DNA from: Accumulibacter jenkinsii
GTDB lineage: Bacteria > Pseudomonadota > Gammaproteobacteria > Burkholderiales > Rhodocyclaceae
Assembly (NCBI GenBank): GCA_036625225.1
Contig: JAZKUF010000002.1
Coordinates: forward strand, 930,001 to 994,000
Reading direction: 5' to 3'
DNA length: 64,000 nt
Shown: positions 42,564 through 53,545 of the stretch, piece after piece
How the letters are laid out: each line of letters opens with the position of its first letter
Position numbering within the stretch: the first letter of the stretch is position 1
Position numbers and translations under genes: made by a program
The notes under the pieces: generated by a model
What the model saw: only the letters and a program-made list of their open reading frames with translations
What the model was told of the DNA's origin: nothing
The model's database searches: none

Positions 42564-43697
42564 TCAGGAGGCGAGAAAGGCTTCGAGATGGTCTCGAGAG
42601 CGCATGGCATCCTGGTAACCGAGGTCGATCAGGGCGCTGGTGTAGGGCTGCTCGAAGAGCAGATAGCTGGTCAATGCCCCGCCGCGCTGATTCATCGCCC
42701 CGAGCCCGCGCAGCAGCGTCCTCACCGCCCACGGCAGGGCACCGGCATGGCATGCGGCCAGATGGTCAAGCCGTTCGGAAGGGCTGATGATCAGCGCCTG
42801 CACCGGTCGCAGGGTACTCGCGCCAGGCGGACGCAGCGCGTCCGGGATTTGCGCCAGCGTCCGGTTGATCCGCTCCATCCGCTCGATGTCAACTTCGGTG
42901 CTGTCGAGGAAGATCGATGACAGCGCATGTCCGGCAATCTGCGCGAGGGTCGGGTAAAGACGCGAACTCTGCCGTTCCCTCCTCCTCCTCGGCTGCCCGA
43001 CCCCGATCACCAGAACCTTCTCCGCCCCGAGATGAATCGCCGGCGAGAGGGGTGCCAGCTGGCGCATCGAGCCGTCACCAAAATACTCGCGATTGATATG
43101 GACTGCCGGGAAAATGAAGGGAATCGCACTCGATGCCATCAGATGTTCCACTGACAGACGGGTCCGGCAACCCAGCCGTTGACTCCGCTGCCAGCGCTCG
43201 ACCGCGGGATGCGCCTGAAAGAAGCTGACCCCTTCACCGGTCGTGTAGCCCGCAGCCGTAATGCTGACGGCGTAAAGTGCACCGCTCTGGATGGCCCGCT
43301 CGATGTTGTGAAAATTCAGTCTCCGTTCGAGCAGTTCGCGCAGCGGCTGATTGTCGAGTACCGAACGGGGGCTGCGGTGGATCGCCCAGCCGAGAAGCAA
43401 GGCACCGAGCCAGCGCGCGCTGCCCAGCGCAATGCCCAGCGGATCAGCCCGATAGATCTGGCCGGCGTGCATGTTGCGCCAGACGTCCACCAGGGCGTCG
43501 ACGGCGGCACCGAAGTGCCTGGCATGACAGGCGAGCGTCGCCGCATTGACTGCGCCGGCCGAAACGCCACAGAGAATCGGAAACGGATTCTCCGTGGCGC
43601 TGCCGAGCAACTCGCGAATGGCGAGCAGGACGCCCACCTGATACGCAGCCCGCGCGCCGCCGCCGCCCAGGACGAGAGCCGTCCGCCTGTTCGCCAT
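42564..43697 (-). CDS. patatin-like phospholipase
   Basis: Cytosolic or membrane-associated acyl hydrolase of 377 residues with the Ser-Asp dyad: oxyanion loop LVLGGGGARAAYQVGVLLAI, nucleophile elbow GVSAG (CGVSAGAVNAATLA), and FGDGSMRQLAPLSPAIHLGA holding the Asp (DGS; DG[AG] is more common). The C-terminal 130 residues include a helical extension seen in bacterial patatins (TEVDIERMERINRTLAQIP). No signal peptide. A role in phospholipid turnover is inferred; some proteobacterial homologues are linked to polyhydroxyalkanoate metabolism or to host damage, but nothing here decides. The gene stands alone. Confidence 0.9.
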   Translation of the reverse strand: MANRRTALVLGGGGARAAYQVGVLLAIRELLGSATENPFPILCGVSAGAVNAATLACHARHFGAAVDALVDVWRNMHAGQIYRADPLGIALGSARWLGALLLGWAIHRSPRSVLDNQPLRELLERRLNFHNIERAIQSGALYAVSITAAGYTTGEGVSFFQAHPAVERWQRSQRLGCRTRLSVEHLMASSAIPFIFPAVHINREYFGDGSMRQLAPLSPAIHLGAEKVLVIGVGQPRRRRERQSSRLYPTLAQIAGHALSSIFLDSTEVDIERMERINRTLAQIPDALRPPGASTLRPVQALIISPSERLDHLAACHAGALPWAVRTLLRGLGAMNQRGGALTSYLLFEQPYTSALIDLGYQDAMRSRDHLEAFLAS

Positions 43698-43802
43698 TAG
43701 CGGGAAGGTTGCGCCAGAGACTCGTGCAACTTCTCTCGCCGACCGGCGGGAGAGCCGGCGGGGGCTCCGCGAAAGCGGCCGAGAGCGGGCTGGCAGACGC
43801 CC

Positions 43803-46103
43803 TCAGCGCTCATTCATCAGCTTGTCGACCACGGTCAGGGCAGTCATGTTGACAATCCGGCGCACGGTTGCCGTCGAGGTCAGAATATGCACCGGTTGCG
43901 CTGCGCCGAGCAGGATCGGGCCGATCGTCGAGTTGTCGCCGGCGGCGATCTTCAGCAGATTGAACGAGATGTTCGCCGCATCGAGCGTCGGCATGATCAA
44001 GAGATTGGCGTGCCCCTTGAGCCGCGCGTCGCTCGGAAAGACCCGCTGGCGAATGTGATCGTCGAGTGCAGCATCGCCATGCATCTCGCCCTCGGCTTCG
44101 AGTTCCGGCGCACGTTCCCGGAGCAGGCGAAGGGCTTCGCGCATCTTCAACGCGGTCGGCGTGTTCTCCGAGCCGAATGACGAATGCGACAGCAGGGCGA
44201 CTCTCGGGGTGATACCGAAGCGACGGACTTCGTCCGCCGCGAGCAGCGTCATATCGACCAGTTGCTCGGCCGACGGGTCGTAGTTGATGTAGGTATCGGC
44301 CAGGAACAGCGTCTGCTCGGGCAGCACCAGCAAGCTCATCGCAGAGAGGTTGCGGACCCCGGGCGCCAGGCCGATGACCTGCTCGACATAGTCACGATGG
44401 ACGTCGTGGCGTCCGAAGGTGCCGCAGATCAGTCCATCGGCGTCGCCCATGCGGACCATCATGGCGCCGAACAGCGAGGCGCGGCGGCGAACCTCGCGAC
44501 GGGCAAACTCGATCGAAACCCCCTTGCGCTCCATCAGGCGCCGGTACTCTCGCCAGTAAGGCTCGAAATGCGCTTCGAAGAAGTCGTTGTTGTCGGCATA
44601 AACGACGTCGAAGTCGCTGCCCGGGCTCACCCTGAGGTTCAGGGCTTCGAGCCGGCGGCTGATCTCGCGCGGATCGCCGATCAGGATCGGTCGGGCGATG
44701 CCTTCGTCGACCACCACCTGAATGGCCCGCAGCACCCGGTCGTCCTCGCCTTCGGCAAAGACGATGCGTCTGGGCGCCTGCTTGGCCTGCGAGAAGACCG
44801 GCTTCATGATCAGGCCAAAGTGATAGACGAACTCGTCGAGACTCTCCCGATAGGCATCGAGGTCCTCGATCGGCCGGGTGGCGACCCCAGAGGCCATGGC
44901 CGCCTCGGCGACCGCCGGTGCGATCTTGCCGATCAGGCGTGGATCGAAGGGATTGGGGATCAGGTACTCGGGGCCGAAATTGGCGTGTTTCTCCCCGTAA
45001 GCCTTGACCGCAACTTCGGATTGTTCGACCCGCGCCAGTTCGGAGATCGCCTTGACCGCGGCAAGCTTCATGGCTTCGGTAATCGTCGTCGCCCCGACAT
45101 CGAGGGCGCCACGAAAGATGAACGGGAAACAAAGCACGTTATTGACCTGGTTCGGGTAGTCCGAACGGCCGGTGGCGATGATCGCGTCGTCACGCACGAT
45201 CTTGACGTCTTCCGGCCTGATTTCCGGGTTGGGGTTGGCCAGGGCCATGATCAGCGGCGCCGGCGCCATCTTCGCCACCATTTCGGGTTTGAGGACGCCG
45301 CCGGCCGAAAGCCCGAGAAAGACGTCGGCGCCGACGATCACTTCAGCGAGCGTCCGGGCATCGGTCTGTTTCGCGTAACGCCCCTTGATCTCGTCCATGT
45401 CCTCGACGCGACCCTGATAGACCAGCCCCTTGATGTCGGTCACCCAGATGTTCGCGACCGGAATACCCAGCATCACCAGCAGGTCGAGGCAGGCGAGCGC
45501 GGCGGCGCCGGCACCCGAGGTGACCACTTTCACCGCGTCGAGCCGTTTGCCCTGCAGGAACAGGCCATTGAGAATCGCGGCGCCGACGACGATCGCCGTG
45601 CCATGTTGATCGTCGTGAAAAACCGGAATCTTCATTCGTTCGCGCAGCTTCCTTTCAACGTAGAAGCATTCCGGCGCCTTGATGTCTTCGAGGTTGATGC
45701 CACCAAAGGTGGGCTCCAGCGAAGCGATGGTTTCCACCAGGCGATCGGGATCGGCTTCGTCGATTTCGAGGTCGAAAACGTCGATATTGGCGAACTTCTT
45801 GAACAGCACCGCCTTGCCTTCCATCACCGGCTTGGCCGCCAGCGGGCCGATGGCGCCGAGGCCAAGCACGGCCGTACCGTTGGTGATGACGCCGACCAGG
45901 TTGGCCCGCGCCGTCAAGGTGCTCGCTTCGCCCGGAAAAGCGACGATCTCTTCGCAGGCCGCCGCCACGCCCGGCGAATAGGCCATCGAGAGGTCATACT
46001 GGTTGGCCAGTTGCTTGGTCGGCTGGATCGCCACCTTTCCCGGCTTGGGATTGCGGTGGTAGAACAGGGCGGCAATACGCAACTGATCTTTTTCTTGGTT
46101 CAT
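43803..46103 (-). CDS. maeB: NADP-dependent malic enzyme with phosphotransacetylase-like domain
   Basis: Oxidative decarboxylation of malate to pyruvate, giving NADPH. The 766 residues have the MaeB layout: malic domain (about 10-150, KLANQ-type start QPTKQLANQYDLSMAYSPG), NAD(P)-binding domain (about 160-430, VVTSGAGAAALACLDLLVML, IMALANPNPEIRPEDVK), and a C-terminal phosphate acetyltransferase-like domain (about 440-766, RIVFAEGEDDRVLRAIQVVV, DGLICGTFGRHDVHRDYV, LIMPTLDAANISFNLLK). In E. coli that tail is regulatory, binding acetyl-CoA. GAGGAG precedes the ATG at 46103. It is divergent from pckG, pairing two enzymes of the C4-to-C3 node. Confidence 0.95.
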   Translation of the reverse strand: MNQEKDQLRIAALFYHRNPKPGKVAIQPTKQLANQYDLSMAYSPGVAAACEEIVAFPGEASTLTARANLVGVITNGTAVLGLGAIGPLAAKPVMEGKAVLFKKFANIDVFDLEIDEADPDRLVETIASLEPTFGGINLEDIKAPECFYVERKLRERMKIPVFHDDQHGTAIVVGAAILNGLFLQGKRLDAVKVVTSGAGAAALACLDLLVMLGIPVANIWVTDIKGLVYQGRVEDMDEIKGRYAKQTDARTLAEVIVGADVFLGLSAGGVLKPEMVAKMAPAPLIMALANPNPEIRPEDVKIVRDDAIIATGRSDYPNQVNNVLCFPFIFRGALDVGATTITEAMKLAAVKAISELARVEQSEVAVKAYGEKHANFGPEYLIPNPFDPRLIGKIAPAVAEAAMASGVATRPIEDLDAYRESLDEFVYHFGLIMKPVFSQAKQAPRRIVFAEGEDDRVLRAIQVVVDEGIARPILIGDPREISRRLEALNLRVSPGSDFDVVYADNNDFFEAHFEPYWREYRRLMERKGVSIEFARREVRRRASLFGAMMVRMGDADGLICGTFGRHDVHRDYVEQVIGLAPGVRNLSAMSLLVLPEQTLFLADTYINYDPSAEQLVDMTLLAADEVRRFGITPRVALLSHSSFGSENTPTALKMREALRLLRERAPELEAEGEMHGDAALDDHIRQRVFPSDARLKGHANLLIMPTLDAANISFNLLKIAAGDNSTIGPILLGAAQPVHILTSTATVRRIVNMTALTVVDKLMNER

Positions 46104-46458
46104 ATTCACGCTCCTCGCGAGGGTCGAGTCACAGCAGATGCGCCTGCCTTGCTGATGGCCAACAATGATTTTCGATGACGCCGGCAAGACCTCCCGGCAG
46201 CCACAACAGATTGGTCGACCGTGAGTCCAGGACGGACCTGTGGCATAATTACACAAACCCTCAAATCCTTGTAGCACCCACGCCTAGCATGCCGCTTTCC
46301 CTCTCTGCACTGGGCTTGTTTATCGCCAGCCGCGACCGACGCGTCGCACCCGACTGGGCTGGAAAGACCATTCCAGCCACCCGGCTTCTTGATTTGGCTC
46401 TGCACGCGCCGATCCACGGTAAATTCCGCTTCTCTACCTTCCTTCGAGAGTGATTACC
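46104..46458. other. 355-bp divergent spacer between maeB and pckG
   Basis: Likely holds the promoters of both genes. An AT-rich stretch around 46240-46262 (GTGGCATAATTACACAAAC) has a CATAAT that could be a -10 on the plus strand, but no matching -35 is convincing. No terminator, RNA gene or credible small ORF is seen. Confidence 0.35.
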
Positions 46459-48297
<1,839 letters not shown>

Positions 48298-48315
48298 TCA
48301 TCAGGCGCTCTCGAG

Positions 48316-48340
48316 AAGCCGCCTGCAGGCGGCTTTTTTT
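48316..48340 (+). terminator. rho-independent terminator of pckG
   Basis: Stem GCCGCC/GGCGGC (48318-48323 and 48328-48333) with loop TGCA, extended by an AA/TT pair, then seven T (48334-48340). It starts 19 bases after the pckG stop. Confidence 0.9.
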
Positions 48341-48396
48341 CGCCGGTACCGCCGGCTTCTGGTTAAACTGGCGACCTCGATTCCAGGCGACGCCAC

Positions 48397-49557
48397 ATGC
48401 CGACCTTCCCCGCCAGCCGCCTTGCCGACATCGCTCCCTTCCACGTCATGGAGCTGATGGCCCGTGCCAGAGCCCTGGAGGCAGAGGGACGCGACATCAT
48501 CCACATGGAAGTCGGCGAGCCCGATTTCCCGACCCCTGCCCCAATCGTTGCCGCGGCCCGCGCCAGCATCGAAAGCGGCCGCATCTTCTATACGCCGGCG
48601 CTCGGCTTGCCCGAATTGCGCCGGGCGATCGCCGATTACTACCAGACCCGCTACGGCATCAGCATCCCGGCCAGCCGCATCGCGGTCACCGCCGGCGCCT
48701 CGGGTGCCCTCCTCCTCGCCCTCGCCTGCCTGGTCGAACCCGGCAGCGAATGGCTGCTCAGCGACCCCGGCTATCCGTGCAATCGCCACTTTGTCCGCAG
48801 CTTCGAAGGTCGCCCGGTCGGCATTCCGGTCGGTCCGGCGAGCAACTTCCAGCCCACCCCGGCAGACTTCGAGGCCTACTGGAGCAAACGCTGCGCCGGT
48901 GCCCTGCTCGCTTCGCCGGCCAACCCGACCGGCACCCTGCTGACCAGGGAAGCGCTGGCGCGGATTGTCGACTTCGTTCGCCAACGCCAGGGGCAACTGA
49001 TCGTAGACGAGATCTACCACGGCCTCACCTATGAAACCGACGCGCAAACGGCGCTGCAGTTCGGCGATGACCTCTTCGTCGTGCAGAGCTTTTCGAAGTA
49101 TTTCAACATGACCGGCTGGCGACTGGGCTGGCTGGTGGTCCCGGAACGTTTCGCCCGCGACGTCGAAAAGCTGGCGCAGAACCTCTTCATTTCGCCATCG
49201 ACCCCGGCGCAGCATGCCGCGCTCGCCGCTTTCTCGCCCGCCACCCTCGACATCCTCGAAAACCGGCGCCAGGTCTTCAGGCGGCGGCGCGATTTCCTCG
49301 CCCCGGCGCTCGAAGGCCTCGGCTTTCGCCTGACCGCAAAGCCGGAAGGTGCTTTCTACCTCTACGTCGATTGCAGCCGGTTGACCGACGACAGCGAGCG
49401 CCTGGCGCGCGACCTGCTTGAGTCAACCGGGGTCGCCGTCACCCCCGGCCTCGATTTCGGCAGCAACGCACCGGAAAGGCATCTTCGCTTCGCTTACACC
49501 ACCGAGGTGCAAAGACTCGGCGAAGCGGTCGAACGAATTCGCGCCTTCATCGGCTGA
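48397..49557 (+). CDS. class I/II pyridoxal-phosphate aminotransferase
   Basis: PLP enzyme of 386 residues in the aspartate/alanine aminotransferase fold. Visible are EAEGRDIIHMEVGEPDFPTP, YTPALGLPELRRAIADYYQT, VTAGASGALLLALACLVEPG, ASPANPTGTLLTREALARIV, IVDEIYHGLTYE with the Asp for the pyridine nitrogen, and the PLP lysine in SFSKYFNMTGWRLGWLVVPE. The arginine in HLRFAYTTE binds the substrate carboxylate. Substrate choice cannot be fixed from sequence; alanine, aspartate or valine-pyruvate type are possible. The 3' end overlaps the convergent ampD by 11 bp. Confidence 0.9.
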   Translation: MPTFPASRLADIAPFHVMELMARARALEAEGRDIIHMEVGEPDFPTPAPIVAAARASIESGRIFYTPALGLPELRRAIADYYQTRYGISIPASRIAVTAGASGALLLALACLVEPGSEWLLSDPGYPCNRHFVRSFEGRPVGIPVGPASNFQPTPADFEAYWSKRCAGALLASPANPTGTLLTREALARIVDFVRQRQGQLIVDEIYHGLTYETDAQTALQFGDDLFVVQSFSKYFNMTGWRLGWLVVPERFARDVEKLAQNLFISPSTPAQHAALAAFSPATLDILENRRQVFRRRRDFLAPALEGLGFRLTAKPEGAFYLYVDCSRLTDDSERLARDLLESTGVAVTPGLDFGSNAPERHLRFAYTTEVQRLGEAVERIRAFIG

Positions 49558-50125
49558 GCCGGGTCACTCCCCCAACGGCAGCGGTATCGAGGCGCCGCCA
49601 GTCGAAACATGGGCCAGGGTCGGTCTTGCGCCCCGGAGCGATGTCGCTGTGTCCGACCACCGCTTCGATCGGGTACTGCGCGCGCAAGCGCCCGAGCAGG
49701 TCCGCGAGACAGGCGTACTGCGCTTCGTCGAAGGGCAACTCGTCGCAACCTTCGAGTTCGATGCCGAGCGAGAAATCGTTGCAGCGCGAGCGTCCCTGCC
49801 AGGATGACTGACCCGCATGCCAGGCACGTTGCCGGCAGGCAACGAACTGGATCAGTTCACCGTCTCGCCGAACCAGAAAATGGGCCGATACCTGCAAGCC
49901 ACTGATCTGCGCGAAGTAGGGATGCGCCGCAGGGTCGAGGCGGTTGGTGAACAGGTGGATGATCGCCTCACCCCCGAACTGCCCGGGCGGCAGGCTGATC
50001 GCATGGACGACGATCAGCGACACCGACTCACCCGGCGGACGCTCGTCGCAATTGGGCGATTCCACGCGCCGCACGCCGTCGAGCCAGCCGTCGGCCGGAT
50101 TCACCCGTGGCAGCGATGAAGGCAT
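49547..50125 (-). CDS. ampD: 1,6-anhydro-N-acetylmuramyl-L-alanine amidase
   Basis: Cytosolic zinc amidase of peptidoglycan recycling that removes the peptide from anhydro-muropeptides, thereby lowering the AmpR-inducing signal where ampC exists. The 192 residues match E. coli AmpD (183). Zinc ligands are in LIVVHAISLPPG (His), and in VGHSDIAPGRKTDPG (His and Asp). SAHFLVRRDGELIQFVACRQ and RAWHAGQSSWQGRSRCNDFS are family blocks. It ends inside the last codons of the convergent aminotransferase and starts 3 bases after the pilR stop, so it may ride on the pilSR transcript. Confidence 0.94.
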   Translation of the reverse strand: MPSSLPRVNPADGWLDGVRRVESPNCDERPPGESVSLIVVHAISLPPGQFGGEAIIHLFTNRLDPAAHPYFAQISGLQVSAHFLVRRDGELIQFVACRQRAWHAGQSSWQGRSRCNDFSLGIELEGCDELPFDEAQYACLADLLGRLRAQYPIEAVVGHSDIAPGRKTDPGPCFDWRRLDTAAVGGVTRLSR

Positions 50126-50128
50126 GCG

Positions 50129-51499
50129 TCACTCCTCGATGCCGAGACGTTCGATGCGGTAACGCAGCGACCGGAAGCTCACTCCCAGCAGCCGGGCCGC
50201 GGCCGTCCGGTTGAAGGTGGTCTTGGCCAGCGCGTCGAGAATGGCCTGCCTTTCAAGGCGATTGAGGTAGTCATCGAGCGTTTCGCCCTCCCGACTGACG
50301 CTGTCGCTGGCCGCCAGCGTCGGCGCCAGCTGCAGATCGTCGAGCACCACGGTATTCTCGTTACACAGCGCCGTCGCCCGCTCGAGGATGTTTTCGAGTT
50401 CGCGCACATTGCCGGGGAAGCTGTAGGCTTTCAAGGCAGCCATCGCCTGCGTCCCCAGCCGGGGCGGCTGGCTGCCGCAGATCCGCAGCAGCAGCGCTTC
50501 GACCAGTGGCTCGATATCCTCGTCGCGTTCGCGCAATGGCGGCATCCTGAGTTCGATGACATTCACCCGGTAGTAGAGATCCTGGCGGAAGGTGCCGGCA
50601 TCGACGCAGTCCTTCAGCAGGTGGTGAGTCGCCGACATGATGCGGACATCGACGGCTTCTTCGGCGGTGCTGCCCACCTTGCGCACCTTTTTTTCCTGGA
50701 TCGCGCGCAGCAGCTTGACCTGCATCACCAGCGGCAGGTCAGCCACCTCGTCGAGAAACAGCGTGCCACCCTGTGCCGCCTGGAAAAAACCCTCGCGATC
50801 GCTGTCCGCGCCGGTAAAAGCACCCTTGCGATAACCAAAGAACTCGCTCTCCATCAGATTCTCGGGAATCGCGCCGCAATTCACCGGCACGAAAGGCGCC
50901 GTGCGACGGGCACTGCGATCGTGGATCAGGCGCGCAGCCAGCTCCTTGCCGGTACCCGACTCGCCCGAGATATAGAGGGGGGCCTGACTGCGGGCCAGCT
51001 TGTCGATCATTTCCCGGACATGTTCGATCGCCGGCGAGTGTCCGATCAGTTCGGTCGCCGTGCCGGACGGCGGCGCGCTGTCGGCCGCCGCACCTCGACG
51101 CGGCAGGTTGAGCGCCGACTTGATCAGGCTGCGCAACTGCTCGAGCGCGACCGGCTTCGCGAGATAGTCGAAAGCGCCGGCTTTCAGCGCCGCCACCGCG
51201 TTCTGGGTGTTGCCGAAGGCCGTGATCACCGCCACCGGCGTCTCGCCGTAGCGCTCGGCGATCAGCCGTACGATCTCCAGCCCCTCGCCATCCGGCAGGC
51301 GCATGTCGGTCAGGCACAGCTGGTAGCGCTGCTGTTCCAGGAGTTGCCGTGCCTGCGCGACACTTCCTGCACAGTCTGCCGAGAGCCCCATGCGGGCGAC
51401 CGTCAGATCGAGCAGTTCGCGGATATCCGCCTCATCATCGACCACCAGAACCCGCGCCAGTTCGCCCCGCGGACGGCGCTCCGCCTTGCCTGTCAACAC
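50129..51499 (-). CDS. pilR: sigma54-dependent response regulator PilR
   Basis: Activator of pilin transcription with RpoN. The 456 residues show a receiver domain (about 16-125; LVVDDEADIRELLDL, phosphoacceptor Asp in CLTDMRLPDG, VAVITAFGN, YLAKPV), an AAA+ domain (about 150-390; ISGESGTGKELAARLIH, GAFTGADSDREGFFQAAQGG, LFLDEVADLPLVMQVKLLRA) and a Fis-type helix-turn-helix (LAKTTFNRTAAARLLGVSFR). The GAFTGA loop that contacts sigma54 is intact. The start is a GTG at 51499, overlapping the pilS stop by 7 bases. The pilA target is not in the window. Confidence 0.92.
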   Translation of the reverse strand: MLTGKAERRPRGELARVLVVDDEADIRELLDLTVARMGLSADCAGSVAQARQLLEQQRYQLCLTDMRLPDGEGLEIVRLIAERYGETPVAVITAFGNTQNAVAALKAGAFDYLAKPVALEQLRSLIKSALNLPRRGAAADSAPPSGTATELIGHSPAIEHVREMIDKLARSQAPLYISGESGTGKELAARLIHDRSARRTAPFVPVNCGAIPENLMESEFFGYRKGAFTGADSDREGFFQAAQGGTLFLDEVADLPLVMQVKLLRAIQEKKVRKVGSTAEEAVDVRIMSATHHLLKDCVDAGTFRQDLYYRVNVIELRMPPLRERDEDIEPLVEALLLRICGSQPPRLGTQAMAALKAYSFPGNVRELENILERATALCNENTVVLDDLQLAPTLAASDSVSREGETLDDYLNRLERQAILDALAKTTFNRTAAARLLGVSFRSLRYRIERLGIEE

Positions 51500-53082
51500 C
51501 CGACGGCCCTCCCGAGAAGACGAAAATCTGCCCCCGGCCCCGGCCCCTGGAGATCGAGCTGGGCGCCATTCGCGTCACACAACTCGCGCGCAATGTAGAG
51601 ACCGAGACCCGTACCATGATGCTGTGTGGTAAAGAACGGTTCGAAGATCTGTTCCCGCCAATCGTCGCCAACGCCCTCTCCGTCATCAATCACATGCAGT
51701 TCCACCTCACCGCCGGTCTGCGCGTCACACACCAGCAGGCGAACGCTGCCGGCAGAACGCCGCGAATGGCGCAGCGCGTTGCTCAACAGGTTCCACAACA
51801 CCTGATGAAAATGCGAACGATCGAAACAGAGGGTGGCAATACCCGAGCATTCGAGCCCGATGATGTCCGCCGGCAAATGCTCCTTGATCAGGTACTGGTC
51901 GACGAACGAAGGCAGGTTTTCGCGCAGGTCGATCTGTTCACGATAGACGCGATCGCGGCGGCCGAGGTCGAGAATGTCGCTCACGATACGCTCCAGGCGC
52001 TGGGTATTGTCAAGGACGATGCGCAGCAGGCGCTCGTGCAGTTCACCGCGCCGCTCTTCGCGCATCAACTCACCGGCATGGCTGATCGCCGACAGCGGGT
52101 TGCGAATCTCGTGCGCGATGTTCGCGGTCAGCCGCCCCAGCGCGGCCAGCTTGATCTGCTGTGCCTGCTCACGCAGGTGGCTCATGTTCTCGAGAAACGC
52201 AAGCACCTCGCTTTGGGTGCTCGCGGTACCGACAAACCGCACCCGCAACTGCATGCCGTTCGCCTGCACCCGGACGAGCAGCGCAGCCTCGCCCGGTTCA
52301 CGACACCAGTCACTGAAACCCTGCGCAAGCTCCGGCGAGCAGCGGCTCAACGAGACCTCGCTGGCGCCATTGACGCCCAGCAACTGTCGCGCGCACGGAT
52401 TGCTCTGGCTGACCCGACCGTCACGGCCGAGCACCAGGACACCGTCCTGCATCTCCTCGATCACGCGCTGGCTGATCACGGTCTGATTGTTAAGTTCGAT
52501 ACCACGCTGACGCGCAAGCGCCTCGTTGGCGATCACCCGTCGAGCCAGCAGGCGCGCCGAAATGGCGACCGCGAAAAAGCCGATGCAAAAAATCCCGGCG
52601 TGAAAAAAGGCGGCGGCGTCGAAATCGTTCTGCAAGGCTCGGTAGCACTGCTCGAACAGGACCGCCAGCGTCGCCATCGCCGCGTAGAAGAGCACCAGCC
52701 GTCCTTCGCCGACGAGGCCGGCGCCCGCCAGCGTCACCAGCAGCAGCGAACCGAAGCCGCTGCTCAGGCCACTGCTGACGTGGATCAGCAGGGTCATCAC
52801 CAGCACATCGACCAGTACGCTCGTGGTCAACTGCGCGCTCGCGTGCCGGGCATCGCGATACGCCACGGCGACCGCCAGTGCGGTGCTCAGCAGGTACACG
52901 CCGGCCAGCAGCAGATGGGGCAAACCCTGGTACTGCGCGAGCACCGGGAAAGCCGAGGGGTAGCGCAGCGCAGCAAAAAAAAGGAAGGCGGCGACTGCCA
53001 GGCGATAGAGATTGAAGTAGCGCAGCGACTTCCAGCGGGTCTCCGAGAAACTCTCCACGTCCGCCATCACCGTGGTCGACAT
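51493..53082 (-). CDS. pilS: sensor histidine kinase PilS
   Basis: Inner-membrane kinase partner of PilR, 529 residues. Six hydrophobic helices fill about residues 25-185 (LYRLAVAAFLFFAALRY, HLLLAGVYLLSTALAVAVAY, SSGFGSLLLVTLAGAGLVG, AGIFCIGFFAVAISARLLA), as in Pseudomonas PilS. A PAS domain follows (about 205-300, VIEEMQDGVLVLGRDGRVSQ), then the H-box LTANIAHEIRNPLSAISHAG, N-box QVLWNLLSNALRHSRRS and G-boxes HVIDDGEGVG and HHGTGLGLYIARELC. It overlaps pilR by 7 bp. In Pseudomonas PilS senses pilin subunits within the membrane. Confidence 0.92.
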   Translation of the reverse strand: MSTTVMADVESFSETRWKSLRYFNLYRLAVAAFLFFAALRYPSAFPVLAQYQGLPHLLLAGVYLLSTALAVAVAYRDARHASAQLTTSVLVDVLVMTLLIHVSSGLSSGFGSLLLVTLAGAGLVGEGRLVLFYAAMATLAVLFEQCYRALQNDFDAAAFFHAGIFCIGFFAVAISARLLARRVIANEALARQRGIELNNQTVISQRVIEEMQDGVLVLGRDGRVSQSNPCARQLLGVNGASEVSLSRCSPELAQGFSDWCREPGEAALLVRVQANGMQLRVRFVGTASTQSEVLAFLENMSHLREQAQQIKLAALGRLTANIAHEIRNPLSAISHAGELMREERRGELHERLLRIVLDNTQRLERIVSDILDLGRRDRVYREQIDLRENLPSFVDQYLIKEHLPADIIGLECSGIATLCFDRSHFHQVLWNLLSNALRHSRRSAGSVRLLVCDAQTGGEVELHVIDDGEGVGDDWREQIFEPFFTTQHHGTGLGLYIARELCDANGAQLDLQGPGPGADFRLLGRAVGC

Positions 53083-53088
53083 CGCCGC

Positions 53089-53316
53089 TCAGGCGTCGTC
53101 GGAACGGGCTTGACGCAGATGGGCGGCGCAGCAGTAGTAACGATCATCGGCCAGAATGCTCTCGCTGACAGGCTGATTGACCCCGCAATGGGCACACTGC
53201 ACCATGCGCTCGACTTCCTTTGGCGGCGGGGCAGCGGGTCTGCGAGGCGCTCGCGCCTTGCGCCAGACCCACCAGGCAAAGAGTGCCAGCCCGATCAGCA
53301 ATAGGTATTTCGTCAT
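53089..53316 (-). CDS. small membrane-anchored zinc-ribbon protein (PP0621 family)
   Basis: 75 residues. An N-terminal membrane helix (TKYLLLIGLALFAWWVWRKA) is followed by a proline-rich basic linker (PRRPAAPPP) and a CxxC-type ribbon (MVQCAHCGVNQPVSESILAD, then YYCCAAHLRQA) that probably binds zinc. This layout is that of the PP0621 family, small proteins of unknown function often found just upstream of pilS. The ATG at 53316 follows GGA about 12 bases upstream. It ends 6 bases before pilS and is probably in the same operon. Confidence 0.83.
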   Translation of the reverse strand: MTKYLLLIGLALFAWWVWRKARAPRRPAAPPPKEVERMVQCAHCGVNQPVSESILADDRYYCCAAHLRQARSDDA

Positions 53317-53450
53317 GCGGAGAACGATCCTGCAAAGCAGACCAGCGTCGCCGGGCGGCAAATACCACCCACAGGATGAAGATCATTGGCTACAACTGGC
53401 GCACCCGTTTGCGCGCGCCGCGTCAAACCAATGAACCACCAGGCAACGGT

Positions 53451-53527
<77 letters not shown>

Positions 53528-53545
53528 ACCGATGCGACGACGGTG